A DNA stretch of 64,000 nt from Ovis canadensis (taxonomy: Eukaryota; Chordata; Mammalia; Artiodactyla; Bovidae). The notes beneath the pieces were generated by a model. That model was given only the letters and a program-made list of their open reading frames with translations, was not told where the DNA came from and did no database searches. Below are positions 32,601 through 42,128 of the stretch, piece after piece. Both the position numbers and the translations under genes were made by a program. Positions within the stretch are counted from its first letter, which is position 1; every line of letters starts with the position of its first letter. Location: contig NC_091255.1 in NCBI RefSeq assembly GCF_042477335.2, positions 32,900,501 to 32,964,500 on the forward strand, read 5' to 3'.

Positions 32601-34213
32601 GGAATCAAGGCGAAAGGCACTAAGAACGTCTGCAGTACTCTTAAAGCTTTTCTGTAAGTACAAATTAATCAAAATATAAATATATATTTTTTTAATAAGA
32701 TGGGACATGTAAATTGCTTAGTACAGTGAGTACCAGGCACAGAGGAGAAGTTCAATGAACACATCAACTTATTACTGTTAGTTAGAGATTGTGCAGGTGA
32801 ACCCCTTCGGTAAAGCTGGAAACACTGAGGCCAGCAGAGGGCGGGAAGCCGCCTTCTGGAGGTCCCGCAGGAAGCCCTGCCCCTCAGGGGTGCCAGAAGA
32901 GTTCTCTGTACAGCAGGCACCAACCAGGACCCTTCCACCCTCGTCTCCGGGAGCAGAGCTGGCATGGCCCATCTCCAAGGGCCTCTGAGAGGGTTGAGAC
33001 ACGTGAGCCAAACAGCTGTTTTAGTGGGGACACACTGGGCCCGGCCTGGACACAGACATTCAGCAACAACATCCACTCGTTCACTTCACATCTGGTTCCC
33101 TAAGCAGTTCAGCGAGGGCGGGCAGGCCTGGCCCTCAGGGCATTCCCAGAATGGCAGCGAGTCAGCACAGACACCAAACAAACGATCCCCTGAATGAGCA
33201 TATAATTACACTGTGGGATTTCTGGGGAGGAGCCTGTGAGAAGCCAGGTGTGAAAGGGACCCCTGGCTGAGCAGCAGCACCAAGAGAAAGCCTTCACGTG
33301 GAGACAGCCAGATGCCTCAGGGATGAAGCCCTCCCGTGCGAGCAAGGTGAGGTCAGGGCTGCCCTCCCAAAGGGGCAGGAAGGAGGAGGGACTCCACAGC
33401 AGTTACTGAGGGAGTAACAGAGGCACATCTCTCCACCCGTCCCCTCCCTGCTTGGGCGTGAGGGCTCTGAACCCCTGGCTGACCCCCAGGAGCTGCCCTC
33501 TCAGCTGATGGTGCCGGCTCCTGCAGGGTGGGAGAGGCGGGTGCCAGAGAGGATCGAGGGATCCCAGCAGGACCCCCAGCCCCGGCTGGGGCGAGCTACC
33601 AGCAGGGAGTTCAGGGACACGCCAGGCTCATGAGTTGCCCCAGCCCCAAGCCTGGCACTGAGCTCAGTGATTATAAATAACCTACCCGGTGCCGGGGCCA
33701 CTCCAGACCAGGCCCAGGGAGGCGGCAGGGACAGCTGAAGCCCAGCGCCCTGCCTCCTCACCCCCTGCCCAAAGCCCTAACGCTGGGGCCCCAGCCCTGA
33801 GGAAGGAGCTGACCACGGAAAGCCTGAGAAATGAAAGGACCCAGGAACCCCTGGCGCATCTCATCACTTCCTGAGCCGGTGGGGGAGTCAAGGCCTCCCC
33901 TTCCTTAGCCCCTACCCTTACACCCACGGGTACAAGAAGGGCCCCCTCCAGAAGCAGAGTCCCAGACCCCAGTCACAGGGCACCCCAGGCGCCCACACCA
34001 ATTCCCAAGCTCCGGAGGCCACCGCTGCCGCCCCCGGCTGACCCTGCCCTCTCCCCCAAACCCCCAGAGAACTCACACCACCAGGTAGGTCAGGATGGAG
34101 ACCTGCAGCAGCCGGTAGAGCAGGCCCACCTTCTTGTTCTTGGCGATGACGTACTTCTCGGTCTTGTAGTCGAAGAGCGACTGGTAGAGCCCCTTGCAGC
34201 CCGCCTGCCCCAT
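23471..34213 (-). CDS. P2RX5: P2X purinoceptor 5, ATP-gated cation channel
   Basis: Twelve minus-strand coding exons: 34077-34213 (ATG), 30253-30403, 29536-29607, 29188-29263, 29002-29098, 28660-28740, 28253-28391, 27637-27773, 27098-27191, 26920-26985, 24527-24609 and 23471-23627 (TGA). Phases close to 1290 nt, or 429 residues. The protein starts MGQAGCKG and carries the YKTEKY trafficking motif (about 17-22), TM1 (about 35-53), ten ectodomain cysteines, ATP-site residues in TKVKGV, YNFR and KAYGIR, and TM2 (about 335-360). The tail ends [14 protein letters not shown]2X subunits form trimers opened by extracellular ATP. Exon 10, absent from most human transcripts, is present here with good splice sites, so a full-length channel is predicted. 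The 3' end of the transcript was not located. Confidence 0.96.
24215..24302 (-). repeat. MIR SINE fossil
   Basis: GAGAAACTGAGGCCCAAGTA and GTGGCAGAGCCAGGCCTGGA are the reversed MIR core and tRNA-related part. It lies in the last P2RX5 intron. Confidence 0.6.
24732..25014. repeat. Tandem duplication array A-B-A-B-C-B-C
   Basis: A 59-bp unit (A 27 bp + B 32 bp) at 24732-24790 is repeated without any change at 24791-24849. It is followed by module C (24850-24917), a third B (24918-24949, three mismatches) and a second C (24950-25014, two mismatches in 65, period 100 bp). It lies in the P2RX5 intron between exons 11 and 10. Confidence 0.95.
25849..26121 (+). mobile_element. BovA2 SINE with target-site duplication
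   Basis: Two BovA monomers, beginning GGAGAAGGCAATGGCACCCC and GGAGAAGGAAATGGCAACCC, end in (GCA)n. The element is flanked by direct repeats of CAGGTCCTCCTGG at 25836-25848 and 26122-26134. Intact flanks suggest a fairly young insertion. It lies in the P2RX5 intron between exons 11 and 10, antisense to the gene. Confidence 0.92.
26920..26985 (-). CDS. P2RX5: P2RX5 exon 10, second transmembrane segment
   Basis: Sixty-six bp encode 22 residues, [20 protein letters not shown] then GV. The acceptor is CTTCAG and the donor is the consensus GTGAGT. Skipping it would keep frame (66 is divisible by 3) but would remove the pre-TM2 linker and the first half of TM2. In humans a common variant skips this exon and gives a non-functional channel. 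Here both splice sites look strong. Confidence 0.95.
30821..31066 (+). mobile_element. CHR-type SINE
   Basis: GGCTTCTCTGGTGGTCCAGT ... GTCCCTGGTCCGGGAGGATC ... AGGGCAGCCAAAAGTAAGTA and an A/T-rich tail. It is flanked by near-identical ATCCTACACTCTGA (30807) and ATCCCATACTCTGA (31068). Antisense to P2RX5. Confidence 0.85.
31328..31467 (+). mobile_element. Bov-tA SINE inserted in L1
   Basis: The BovA body (CCCCTGGAGGAGGGCATGGC ... GTCAGACACAACTGAAGCAA) interrupts L1 ORF2 text. It is flanked by a 10-bp duplication AAGGATGTGA at 31318-31327 and 31468-31477; the L1 text continues directly across it. Confidence 0.93.
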
Positions 34214-34530
34214 GGCCCCGGCTCACCTGGCCGGCGATCGCGCGGCCGCACGTGGGCGCATGGAGCCGCCCCCGCCCGCCCGCCGCCCGGCCCCCAGCTT
34301 GGGCCCCGGCCGCCGGGTGCACGGCTCAACGCGCGGGGCCCGGCTGCTGGCGAGGCTGCGGCAGCGCCGCCGGAGGCCAGGCGGGGACCTCGGACCGCGA
34401 CCTTGCCGCCTCCTCCCCTGACAGTGACAGCGCCGGCCCGCCGGCCGCCCTGCCCTGCGGCGGCCCTCCAGGCGACCGCCGCGCGGGAGGGACGAGCCGA
34501 GAGCGGCTTCTGTGGAGGCAACCCCCGCTC
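34214..34530 (-). promoter_or_regulatory. P2RX5: CpG-island promoter region of P2RX5
   Basis: Very GC- and CpG-rich sequence continues from exon 1 (34077) to about 34530 and then drops sharply. This marks the likely minus-strand promoter and 5' UTR. No TATA box is visible and the start site is undetermined. Confidence 0.65.
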
Positions 34531-35589
34531 TTTCCGCCTCCCAAAGAAATCCCGCGGGTTCCTCCTATGGAATAGACGGGGAAACTGAGGCCCCCGGGGC
34601 GGGGTTTGGGGTGGTAGGGTGGGGAACCTACAACACAGGAAGTGCGGGCGGGCAGGATAAACAGCAAGCTGGGGGAGGCTAGACTTGTCAGACCCTCGGC
34701 TTCCGCCTCGGCTGGAACGAGGTGCGTGTTCCTACTGCAGCAGCTGCGGCCGGTTTAAAGCCCGCACTCCCCGGAGTCGGCGGCCAGGACAGGGAGGGGT
34801 GGGGTGGGGGCGGGAGACAGGCCACCGAGGCCTGGGATCTTAAAATACGCCTGGAGAGAGGGCGGGCGCCAACTGTTTGAAATGTTCCCAAGGCAATAGA
34901 GGGGACCTAATCTAAGCTGCTAAATCTGTCATCCTCACAACACGCGAGATCAAATTGGAGGTGGTGAGAGCGGAGAGGACACCTCTGAGATCAGGTTTGG
35001 ACCCTGGGGCAGCCAGAGAGCGCCTCGGGGTCCTGGGCGAGTTTCGAGTGCATGTGTGTGTGTGGGGGGCTGTGCACGCTGTGTTTTCTGCATCTCAGGC
35101 ATTACCATCCTGCAGTCTGACCGGAAGCCGCCCTGCCCCTCTCCATGGCCTGGCCCTCACACACCAGTGAGAAGTCCCTTCCCTGAACCACAGGCTCTGG
35201 GAGTCAGAAGCTGAAAGGGACCCTAAACTTCACCAGGTGTGATCTTCGCTCAAAGTAAACGCCCCAGGGCAGCAGGTCTCCAGTTTTAGTGAGCCTGGGC
35301 ATCATTTGGAAGAAAAATGCAAATTCCTGGGCACTGTGCCTAATATTGTCATTCCCTTAAGACTTGGATGGAGCCTGGGAATCTGTATTTTGCCCTCAAA
35401 ATGCCGTTTCGGAAGCACTCATTTTTGCATCTGTTCCTCAGTTTCAACTCAAATGCCAGTTCCTTTTTTCTAGAAAAAAAGGGGGGCCTGTTCTTACTAC
35501 GGCTCACTAAAGCAGCCTCCACCCCACCTACTTTCTATCCCATTACCCCTTCTCATTCCCTTAGAGGCCCTGTCACTCATTTACTTACT

Positions 35590-35715
35590 GCTTGTGTCCC
35601 CCTCTAAGACCATAAGCTCCAGGAGGACAGGGACCTTGCCTTTAGGCATCTCTGCACCCCACAGCCACTGCTCTGCCTGCCATAAAATAAGTCAATGTTT
35701 GTTGAGTGAATTCAG
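35590..35715 (+). repeat. L2 fossil, 3' end
   Basis: CCATAAGCTCCAGGAGGACA, GGGACCTTGCCTTTAGGCAT and an end in CAATGTTTGTTGAGTGAATT are characteristic L2 3' phrases. Confidence 0.7.
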
Positions 35716-35845
35716 GCCTGATTTCTTTAAACCCAGAGAGGATTCCAGCTGCTGCTCCAGTTATGACTGGGGATTTTGGAAGTTGACATCATCCTGGCAG
35801 AAAGGCTTAGGAATTGTCACCAGGCCTTCCTCTCTCCCTCAGGGC

Positions 35846-36028
35846 CTATCAGCTGGTGCAGTGGTAAAGAATCCGCCTGCCTCTGCAGGAGATGCAGATG
35901 TGGGTTCGATCCCTGGGCTGGGAAGTTCCCCTGGAGAGGGAAATGGCAGCCCACTCCAGTATTCTTGCCTGGAGAATCCCATGGACAGAGGAGCCATGGG
36001 GTCTCAAAGAGTCAGACATTACTGAGGA
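35846..36028 (+). mobile_element. Bov-tA SINE
   Basis: Head AGCTGGTGCAGTGGTAAAGA ... GTGGGTTCGATCCCTGGGCT, body CCACTCCAGTATTCTTGCCT ... CTCAAAGAGTCAGACATTAC. Intergenic. Confidence 0.9.
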
Positions 36029-39000
36029 CACACCATGTGCTCCCTCCCTCTCCTGCCAGCCTCTCCCTTAGCCCTCCCTCACATGGCTCTCCGACAACCT
36101 GCTCATTTGCCCTCCAGTGTGGGCAGCCCCTCCTGATCTCCCCATGGCCCAGCCAAAGCCAGGCTGCCGTTTCTGACAGAACTCTCTAGAGGCTTCAGAG
36201 ATGTGAGGGACGTCCAGAGGGGAAAGGGCTCTTCTCAGAGGTGGGGCCAGACTCCCTGTGGGTGCCCTCACAGCTTCTTAAGCTAAAGCTAGACCCATTA
36301 GTGGGTCATAATAGCAATTTCCTGGGTTCCAACCAGCATTTCACACACAAAAAAGAAACCATTAGAGTGTGTTTAAGGAAGTATGGGTAGACAGTTTTGT
36401 GAAACTTCTCTTTGAAGTATGTGTGTGCATATGACATTATGACATGTGATGCATTTCTTCCCATGGGTCAAGGTCACAACGTGAAAAATACTTCCCTTGA
36501 GCTGCAAACCCAAGTATCTGCAACCCACCTCCATGTGGCTGGGGCTGGCTCACCACCCCAAGTTCAGATATAATTCCCATTGTACCCCAAGCAGGAGAAG
36601 GGGTTTTTGCTTTTCGCGTTGGCATTACTAGAAGTCCAAGTCCAGGGATGCTTCCAAAACCAAGTTGAATTCAAGCACTTGAGTGAAAACTGCCTGCAGT
36701 CTTTGAGTGATGGTTTCCCAGTCTCTACCTAAACCCATCTCACCAGGCACCCTGTTCAAATGATCTTCGCCACCATTACTGTTCGAATGTTTATCAGCTT
36801 AGCAAATAGTTAAGTCAGCGGTCAGCGTGAATAGTCAAAGCCCCTTTCTCTCTCCTCCCCCAAATCATCCACATCATGCTTCACTGTAACGAGTGTCATC
36901 CACCTGGAAGAAAGGGACTGGCCGTGAAGGGACTGGCCAGGCTCATCTGGTTCGCAAGGCTGTCTCGGACGATCTAAGGGAACTGCAGTGCAGTGATGGG
37001 GAACTGTAAAATAAACTCAGAGTGTATTCTCCAAAAAATTAAAGGAAGCACAAGAGGAAACACAAACTGCATAAAACAATCTGGTCCTTGGAGGAGAGGT
37101 TCCTTATACCTAACAAACAAGGTTTCATTTCCCATCCCAGAGGAGAGGAGGGCTCAAGCAAGGGCTGAGACAGGAGATCTCAGTCTGTCTCAGGACACAA
37201 AAGGAAGTCATCTCAAGGCAAGGAGAGCCCTTGCTTCCGAGCCCGGAGGATGCAGGATGACCTGGAAGGGACAAGAGTGGAAAAGGCATGGTGGCATGGA
37301 AAGGGTTTCACAAAGCAATTTATCCTTTAAGTCTTCTTTTGCTCTGGAGAGTCCTGCTATGATAAACACGTTCCATTAATAGACATTAGTGGTCCGTTTA
37401 AGAAACAGCAGATATATTATTCATGTTGCTTCAAAGAGTCAACAGGAAGAAGGAAGCCCGTCTCTGTGGGAAGCATTTCTGAGTTCATCAGCACCCTGGT
37501 GACCTGTCGTAATTGATGGGCTATTCCTCATTACTCAGTTCTCAGAATGTGACCTGGGGAAAAACTCCACTGAGGTGGCACTTCAAAGAATGAACTGTCA
37601 AATGCTGGTCCACTTGTTATTGAAAAGGATAAAGGCTCAAACTCAAGTCAACCAAACCTAAGTGACGCCAGCTCGAACATCATACATGGTAGAGAAAGCT
37701 GATCTCGCTCCTGCTCCCTGCAGGGGTTTCCCCACAACCTGCATGCAGCCACCCTGGTCCATCCCCTCCTCTCTCGCCTCGAGTTCCCAGGGCTCTAGTG
37801 ATGGACCCACAGCAAGTAGGCCATCCTCCTGTGAACCCTCAGAGTGGGTGTGGCTTCCGCAGCTCCTGCACTCAGTCCTTCCAAGGCTCTTCCTCTTTAC
37901 TGCAGTCACTGTCCCCGCCTGCCTTTCTGGCCGGACAAGCCCGTTAAGCACACCAGCTTCAGGGGGGTTGGCTGACAAGATGTGATGAATCACATCCTGC
38001 ACTTTCCAACTCCCGGGCCTTTGCTCAGGCCGGTCTCTCCTCAGCACCCCGTGGCTTCAAGATTCCGATTACAGAGGTCTGTCTCCTTCACAAAGCCTTC
38101 CTGGATCCTTCTCCTTCTCTGAATTCCCAAAGGACAGGATCCACTCTTCCGTGAGTTACAGCTGATTGCTGTCTCATCTGTCCCGTAGGGCTATGAGGGA
38201 GGGAAAGGCTTTACCACTTCTGCCCCACCTGCCTATAATGAGATAGACGATCATCCAGGAGAGAAGTGGGAGGGTGGGAGAGGGAGAGAGGGTGGAGGGA
38301 AAGCTGATTCCTGATCATCCTGCCTGTACCCATTAGCCTGCATATTTGAAGTGTCAAGAGTACAGTGACTAAGCTTTTATTTTGAGTGTATATTCTTGAA
38401 GATTTCAACAGAGATCATTCTGCTAGAGCATTATGTTAAATTTGTCTCCTGAAGCAACTTCTTAGTCATCAAGACTCTGAGTCTGTGCTGTCCATTGACA
38501 AAGTGTAAACAGATGAACAAACTCTGATCCAACTAGTGTCTCACAGGGTGTGGCTCTTGCATCAGAGATCACTCAGAGAGCTTGCAGGAAAGCTGATTCC
38601 CAAGACCAGAGCATCAGCACCTTCAGCATCCCACCTGCAGCCTGGGAACTTGAAGAGCTGAGCACCACCTGTGCCTCTTCCCCAGCAAAGCCTGTAAACC
38701 TCCATTCCGCCAACCTACACCTTGCCCATCTGTAATTGAGCTTTTGTGGAAAAACATTAGACCTGGAGGTTTTTCCTTAAACTAGTTTTAAGGCCTCAGG
38801 CAAGTGGTTTCCTCCTCCATGAAACAGCTAATGGAGCCTGGGATGACTCTGAGATGAGCTGCCAAAGTACAGAGCCTGGGGTAGAACAGATGTTCTTATT
38901 AAATGGACCAGAATATACGGAGGAGGTCTGTGAAGCTGGTCTGGAGAAACTGTTCCACATTTATTTTTACTACTCTTTATCTGAAATCTAACATTTCCTT

Positions 39001-39775
39001 CAATCACGAATGCAGACAACAAACCAAATGAGCATCAGTAGTACCTATATCTTTTTTTGTTTTTTGGCAATACCTGTATCTTAATACCAAAAGAAATTAT
39101 ATTTTCCCATCACATTATAGGTATGCCTTAAAAAACATTTTAAGCTCATCACTACTTCAAAAGTAGCACAGTCATTAGACCTGTTGCTTTAATACATTTG
39201 TAAGTACATTTAATAAGTACATGTGAATATTACAAAAGCACAGAATATGGTCTGGAAGATACGTGCCAGGCCAGTTTGCCTCAGCTCTAAGGAGGGGCAC
39301 AAGACGGGGCGAGGTCGCGACCAGGGCAAAGTTTCACTTTCCACTCTGATCCTACTATGAGAATGAATATGTATTCAGTAATATTGATACTTATGTAGTT
39401 TTTGAAATGTCCTTCCACTGATCAAAATAAAGTCAACTGGAGTTGGGAACTGTCTCTTTAGGTGCATCCAGCTACCTTCTGAATTCTTGAGAGTTGAAAC
39501 AACTGCTCTTCCTGGAGTGACTAAGAGTCCCTTGATTACATTTACTGGAGCTGTTCTTAAAGTAACAGTAAAATTATGGCTCTATTACAAGGTTATAATT
39601 AGGGCTAGGAGACCCCAAAATACCTAAACCCTGATCTTAACCAAATATCCCTGCTTGTATGGATATTAGAGAAAATGCATGGAATAACACACTAGTGCAG
39701 ATCATTTTAGACTGCTGGGCTTGGCTGAATGGAATCAAAATCTAACTGGGCCTAAATAGTTTGACCAATTTATTG

Positions 39776-39925
39776 CAGATCAATCCCTGAGTTGGGAAGA
39801 TCCCCAGGAGAAGGGAAAGGCTACCCACTCCAGTATTCTGGCCTGGAGAATTCCATGGACTGTATGGTCCATGGGGTCGCAAAGAGTTAGACACGACTGA
39901 GCAACTTTCACTTTGACTTTTTCAC
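39776..39925 (+). mobile_element. BovA SINE
   Basis: GATCAATCCCTGAGTTGGGA ... CTACCCACTCCAGTATTCTG ... GAGTTAGACACGACTGAGCA. Intergenic, downstream of ITGAE. Confidence 0.88.
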
Positions 39926-40539
39926 ATCTGCTTATTTCATCCCTCCATGATCAAATTCAAAGTTCAGATGTTATCATAAGAGAATAAGGTTATCTGAATG
40001 AGCACTCACAGGCCTGTAACGGGGAAATGAAAACACAGAAACTGGAAGGGCACTTCTCCCATGATAGTGTCCAGCTGGCCCCTTCTGAGTCCTTTCTGGC
40101 CAGGACAGTGGGCCTGTGGCATGACCCACTGTCCTTGGATCTCTGCAAGCTCTGGCATGTCCTGCTCCCGGGCAGAAGGTCAACAGGAAACGGGAAGGTC
40201 TGGCACTAGACAGGCATCTCTTGGAAGACAAGGTTATAGCCCAAGTCACAGCCCATGAATTTATACAATGCAACCATGTCTCCATTTCAGTCTCCTCCTC
40301 ACGGACTGATCCCTTATGAAGTCTCCTGACTACGACACTGGTCTAATCCAGTCATAGCCCAGTCAGTCAACAGCTTATAGGCAGTTAATGTAAGACTTGA
40401 CTGTTATAATCACAGTGCATTCTTATTTGCAATGAACAAGCATAAAAGCAGAAACTGCAAGTCACCTGTAATAATGAAAACCTGGACACACAACAGAGAA
40501 ATAGCTAAGCAAATTTACTTCTTTTCCTTCAAAGGCATA

Positions 40540-40643
40540 CCTCAGAGACAGTGCAAGTTTGGTTCCAGACACCATGACAAAGCAAATATCACAATAAAAT
40601 GAGTCATACAGATTTTTGGTTGCCCAGTACATATAAAAGTTAT
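40540..40643 (+). repeat. Old interspersed repeat fragment, class unsettled
   Basis: GGCATACCTCAGAGACAGTG, AATATCACAATAAAATGAGT and CCCAGTACATATAAAAGTTA match a widespread mammalian repeat that I recognise by wording but cannot classify with certainty. A CHR SINE cuts it at about 40644. Confidence 0.5.
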
Positions 40644-40647
40644 GTCA

Positions 40648-40950
40648 GGACTTCAGTGGTTAAGAATCCGTCTTGTAATGCAAAAGACACTGGGTTCAAT
40701 CCCTGGTCCAGAAAGATTCCACATGCTGAGGTAACTAAACCCATGTGCCACAACTACTGAGCCCCTGCTCTACAGCCCATGAGCTGCAACTACTGAAGCC
40801 TGCGTGCCCTAAGGCCTGTGCCCTGCAACGAGAAGCCAAAGCAATAAGAAGCATGTGCACTCAACTAGAGAGCAGTCCCCGCTAGCTGCAACTAGAGAAA
40901 GCCCGCAGGCAGCAACAAAGATTCAGCACAGCCAAAAAAAAATTTTTTTA
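40648..40950 (+). mobile_element. CHR-2-type SINE, long form
   Basis: GGACTTCAGTGGTTAAGAAT ... GGGTTCAATCCCTGGTCCAG, then the long CHR-2 body (CACAACTACTGAGCCCCTGC, AGAAGCCAAAGCAATAAGAA) and an A/T tail. Confidence 0.85.
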
Positions 40951-41102
40951 AGTCAGGTACAGAGGTAAGTTCTTAGACCCCCATAAGTCCTAGTTAGAAA
41001 AATAATGATGGGAAAAAGTATAAATATCAGAAAGACTCCAAATTACCATTATGTGCAGAAGACTTTGAAGTCAGTGGAAAAGCTATGAAGAAACAGAGTC
41101 CA

Positions 41103-41216
41103 GGGACTTCCCTGGCGGCCCAGCGTTTAGGACGCAGCCCTTTCACTGTGAGGATTCAATCCCTGGTTGCAGAACTGCGATCCCATAAGCCTCACAGCTC
41201 AGCCAAGACAAACAGA
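41103..41216 (+). mobile_element. CHR-type SINE, short
   Basis: GGGACTTCCCTGGCGGCCCA ... GAGGATTCAATCCCTGGTTG ... CACAGCTCAGCCAAGACA. Intergenic. Confidence 0.8.
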
Positions 41217-41940
41217 AATAATGAAAGCACTTGAATTAGATAAAGAACACAGAGGGATCGCAGGATTGCTTTCTACATTATATGCTCCTGCTTCGCTTGT
41301 TTGCAATGATATTTATCGCCCATGAAAACAAAGACTGTGCCACTGCACAGTTGAGAGTGGAGAGATGCAGTCAAGTTTTAACAGCATGGGGCATATAAAT
41401 AAAATAAGGATACTAAGAGCAAAGTCAGCCCGTAATGAGGCCCTAATCTCAGTGTCCCCAACTCCCAGGCCAGGTTCCACCTCCCCCTGTGGACAAGCAT
41501 GTCTCTCATTGAGACACGAAGGTCCCTGAGCAAGTCACTCAACAGGAAGCCAGGCGAGGACCCACACAGGATGTTAAGCAGACACTACAGAACAAAGTCC
41601 TGGTCTCCTCTCCCTCCTTGTTCCTGTTTTGGTAACCCCTGTTTTTCTACTTTTTACTTTTGTTCTGGGGGGTGCTTTTTCGTGGCCTGATTTGAAATAA
41701 TAGACTGCATCCTTCGATCATAAAAATGCCAGACTAGGAACTGCTTCCAACCACTGTCCCCGACAAAGATGTACTTCATGGAAGACTATTTTGGAAGATG
41801 TTAATAGAAATGGCATGAAAAAAGTGCTCTTAGGCAAGTAAGCCTGGGAGATGCTGTATAACCTCCTCTGGGGCGGGGCAGGGGGGAATCACAAAGTATA
41901 TCATATTTTCATATTAAAGGCACTTCTGTAAAGAAAATAC

Positions 41941-41946
41941 TTTATT
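41941..41946 (-). promoter_or_regulatory. ITGAE: Poly(A) signal AATAAA for ITGAE
   Basis: A canonical hexamer on the minus strand (TTTATT on plus), 183 bp after the ITGAE stop; cleavage is expected near 41925. Confidence 0.75.
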
Positions 41947-42128
41947 TACCACCAAATGCTTCCCAGGTTTCTTTTCTGCACAATGCACAGGCACTTTGGG
42001 GACAAGGTATGGTTAAAAACACTCCACAAACAACTTGTTAGATTCCGCACTTGGTCATCCTAAAAGGAAGGTCTCTAGAAGCTTCAGGACTGGCTGATAC
42101 TCTCTCCGGATGGATGAGGAAGCTGCTC

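Larger units (their letters stand above)
30740..32700 (+). mobile_element. Nested L1 remnants in P2RX5 intron 1
   Basis: An old L1 3' region (about 30740-30806 and 32300-32700; pieces such as TCAGACAGATCCAAACTGAG and TTTTCTGTAAGTACAAATTA) is split by a younger L1 ORF2/3' segment (about 31067-32299). That segment carries typical ORF2 text: CATCAAAGGACACTATCAAC, CATATCTGATGAGGATCTAG and GACCCAGCAATTCCATTCCC. A CHR SINE and a Bov-tA are inserted further. All frames are broken and no coding capacity remains. Confidence 0.75.
34531..41924. other. Intergenic P2RX5-ITGAE
   Basis: No exon is recognised. Contents: MER5A-like fossil (35270-35395), L2 3' ends (35590-35715, 38080-38185), Bov-tA (35846-36028), BovA (39776-39925), an old unclassified repeat (40540-40643), and CHR SINEs (40648-40950, 41103-41215). 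Between 36300 and 39770 apart from the L2 piece I see only AT-rich unique sequence; open frames there are short and random. Confidence 0.5.
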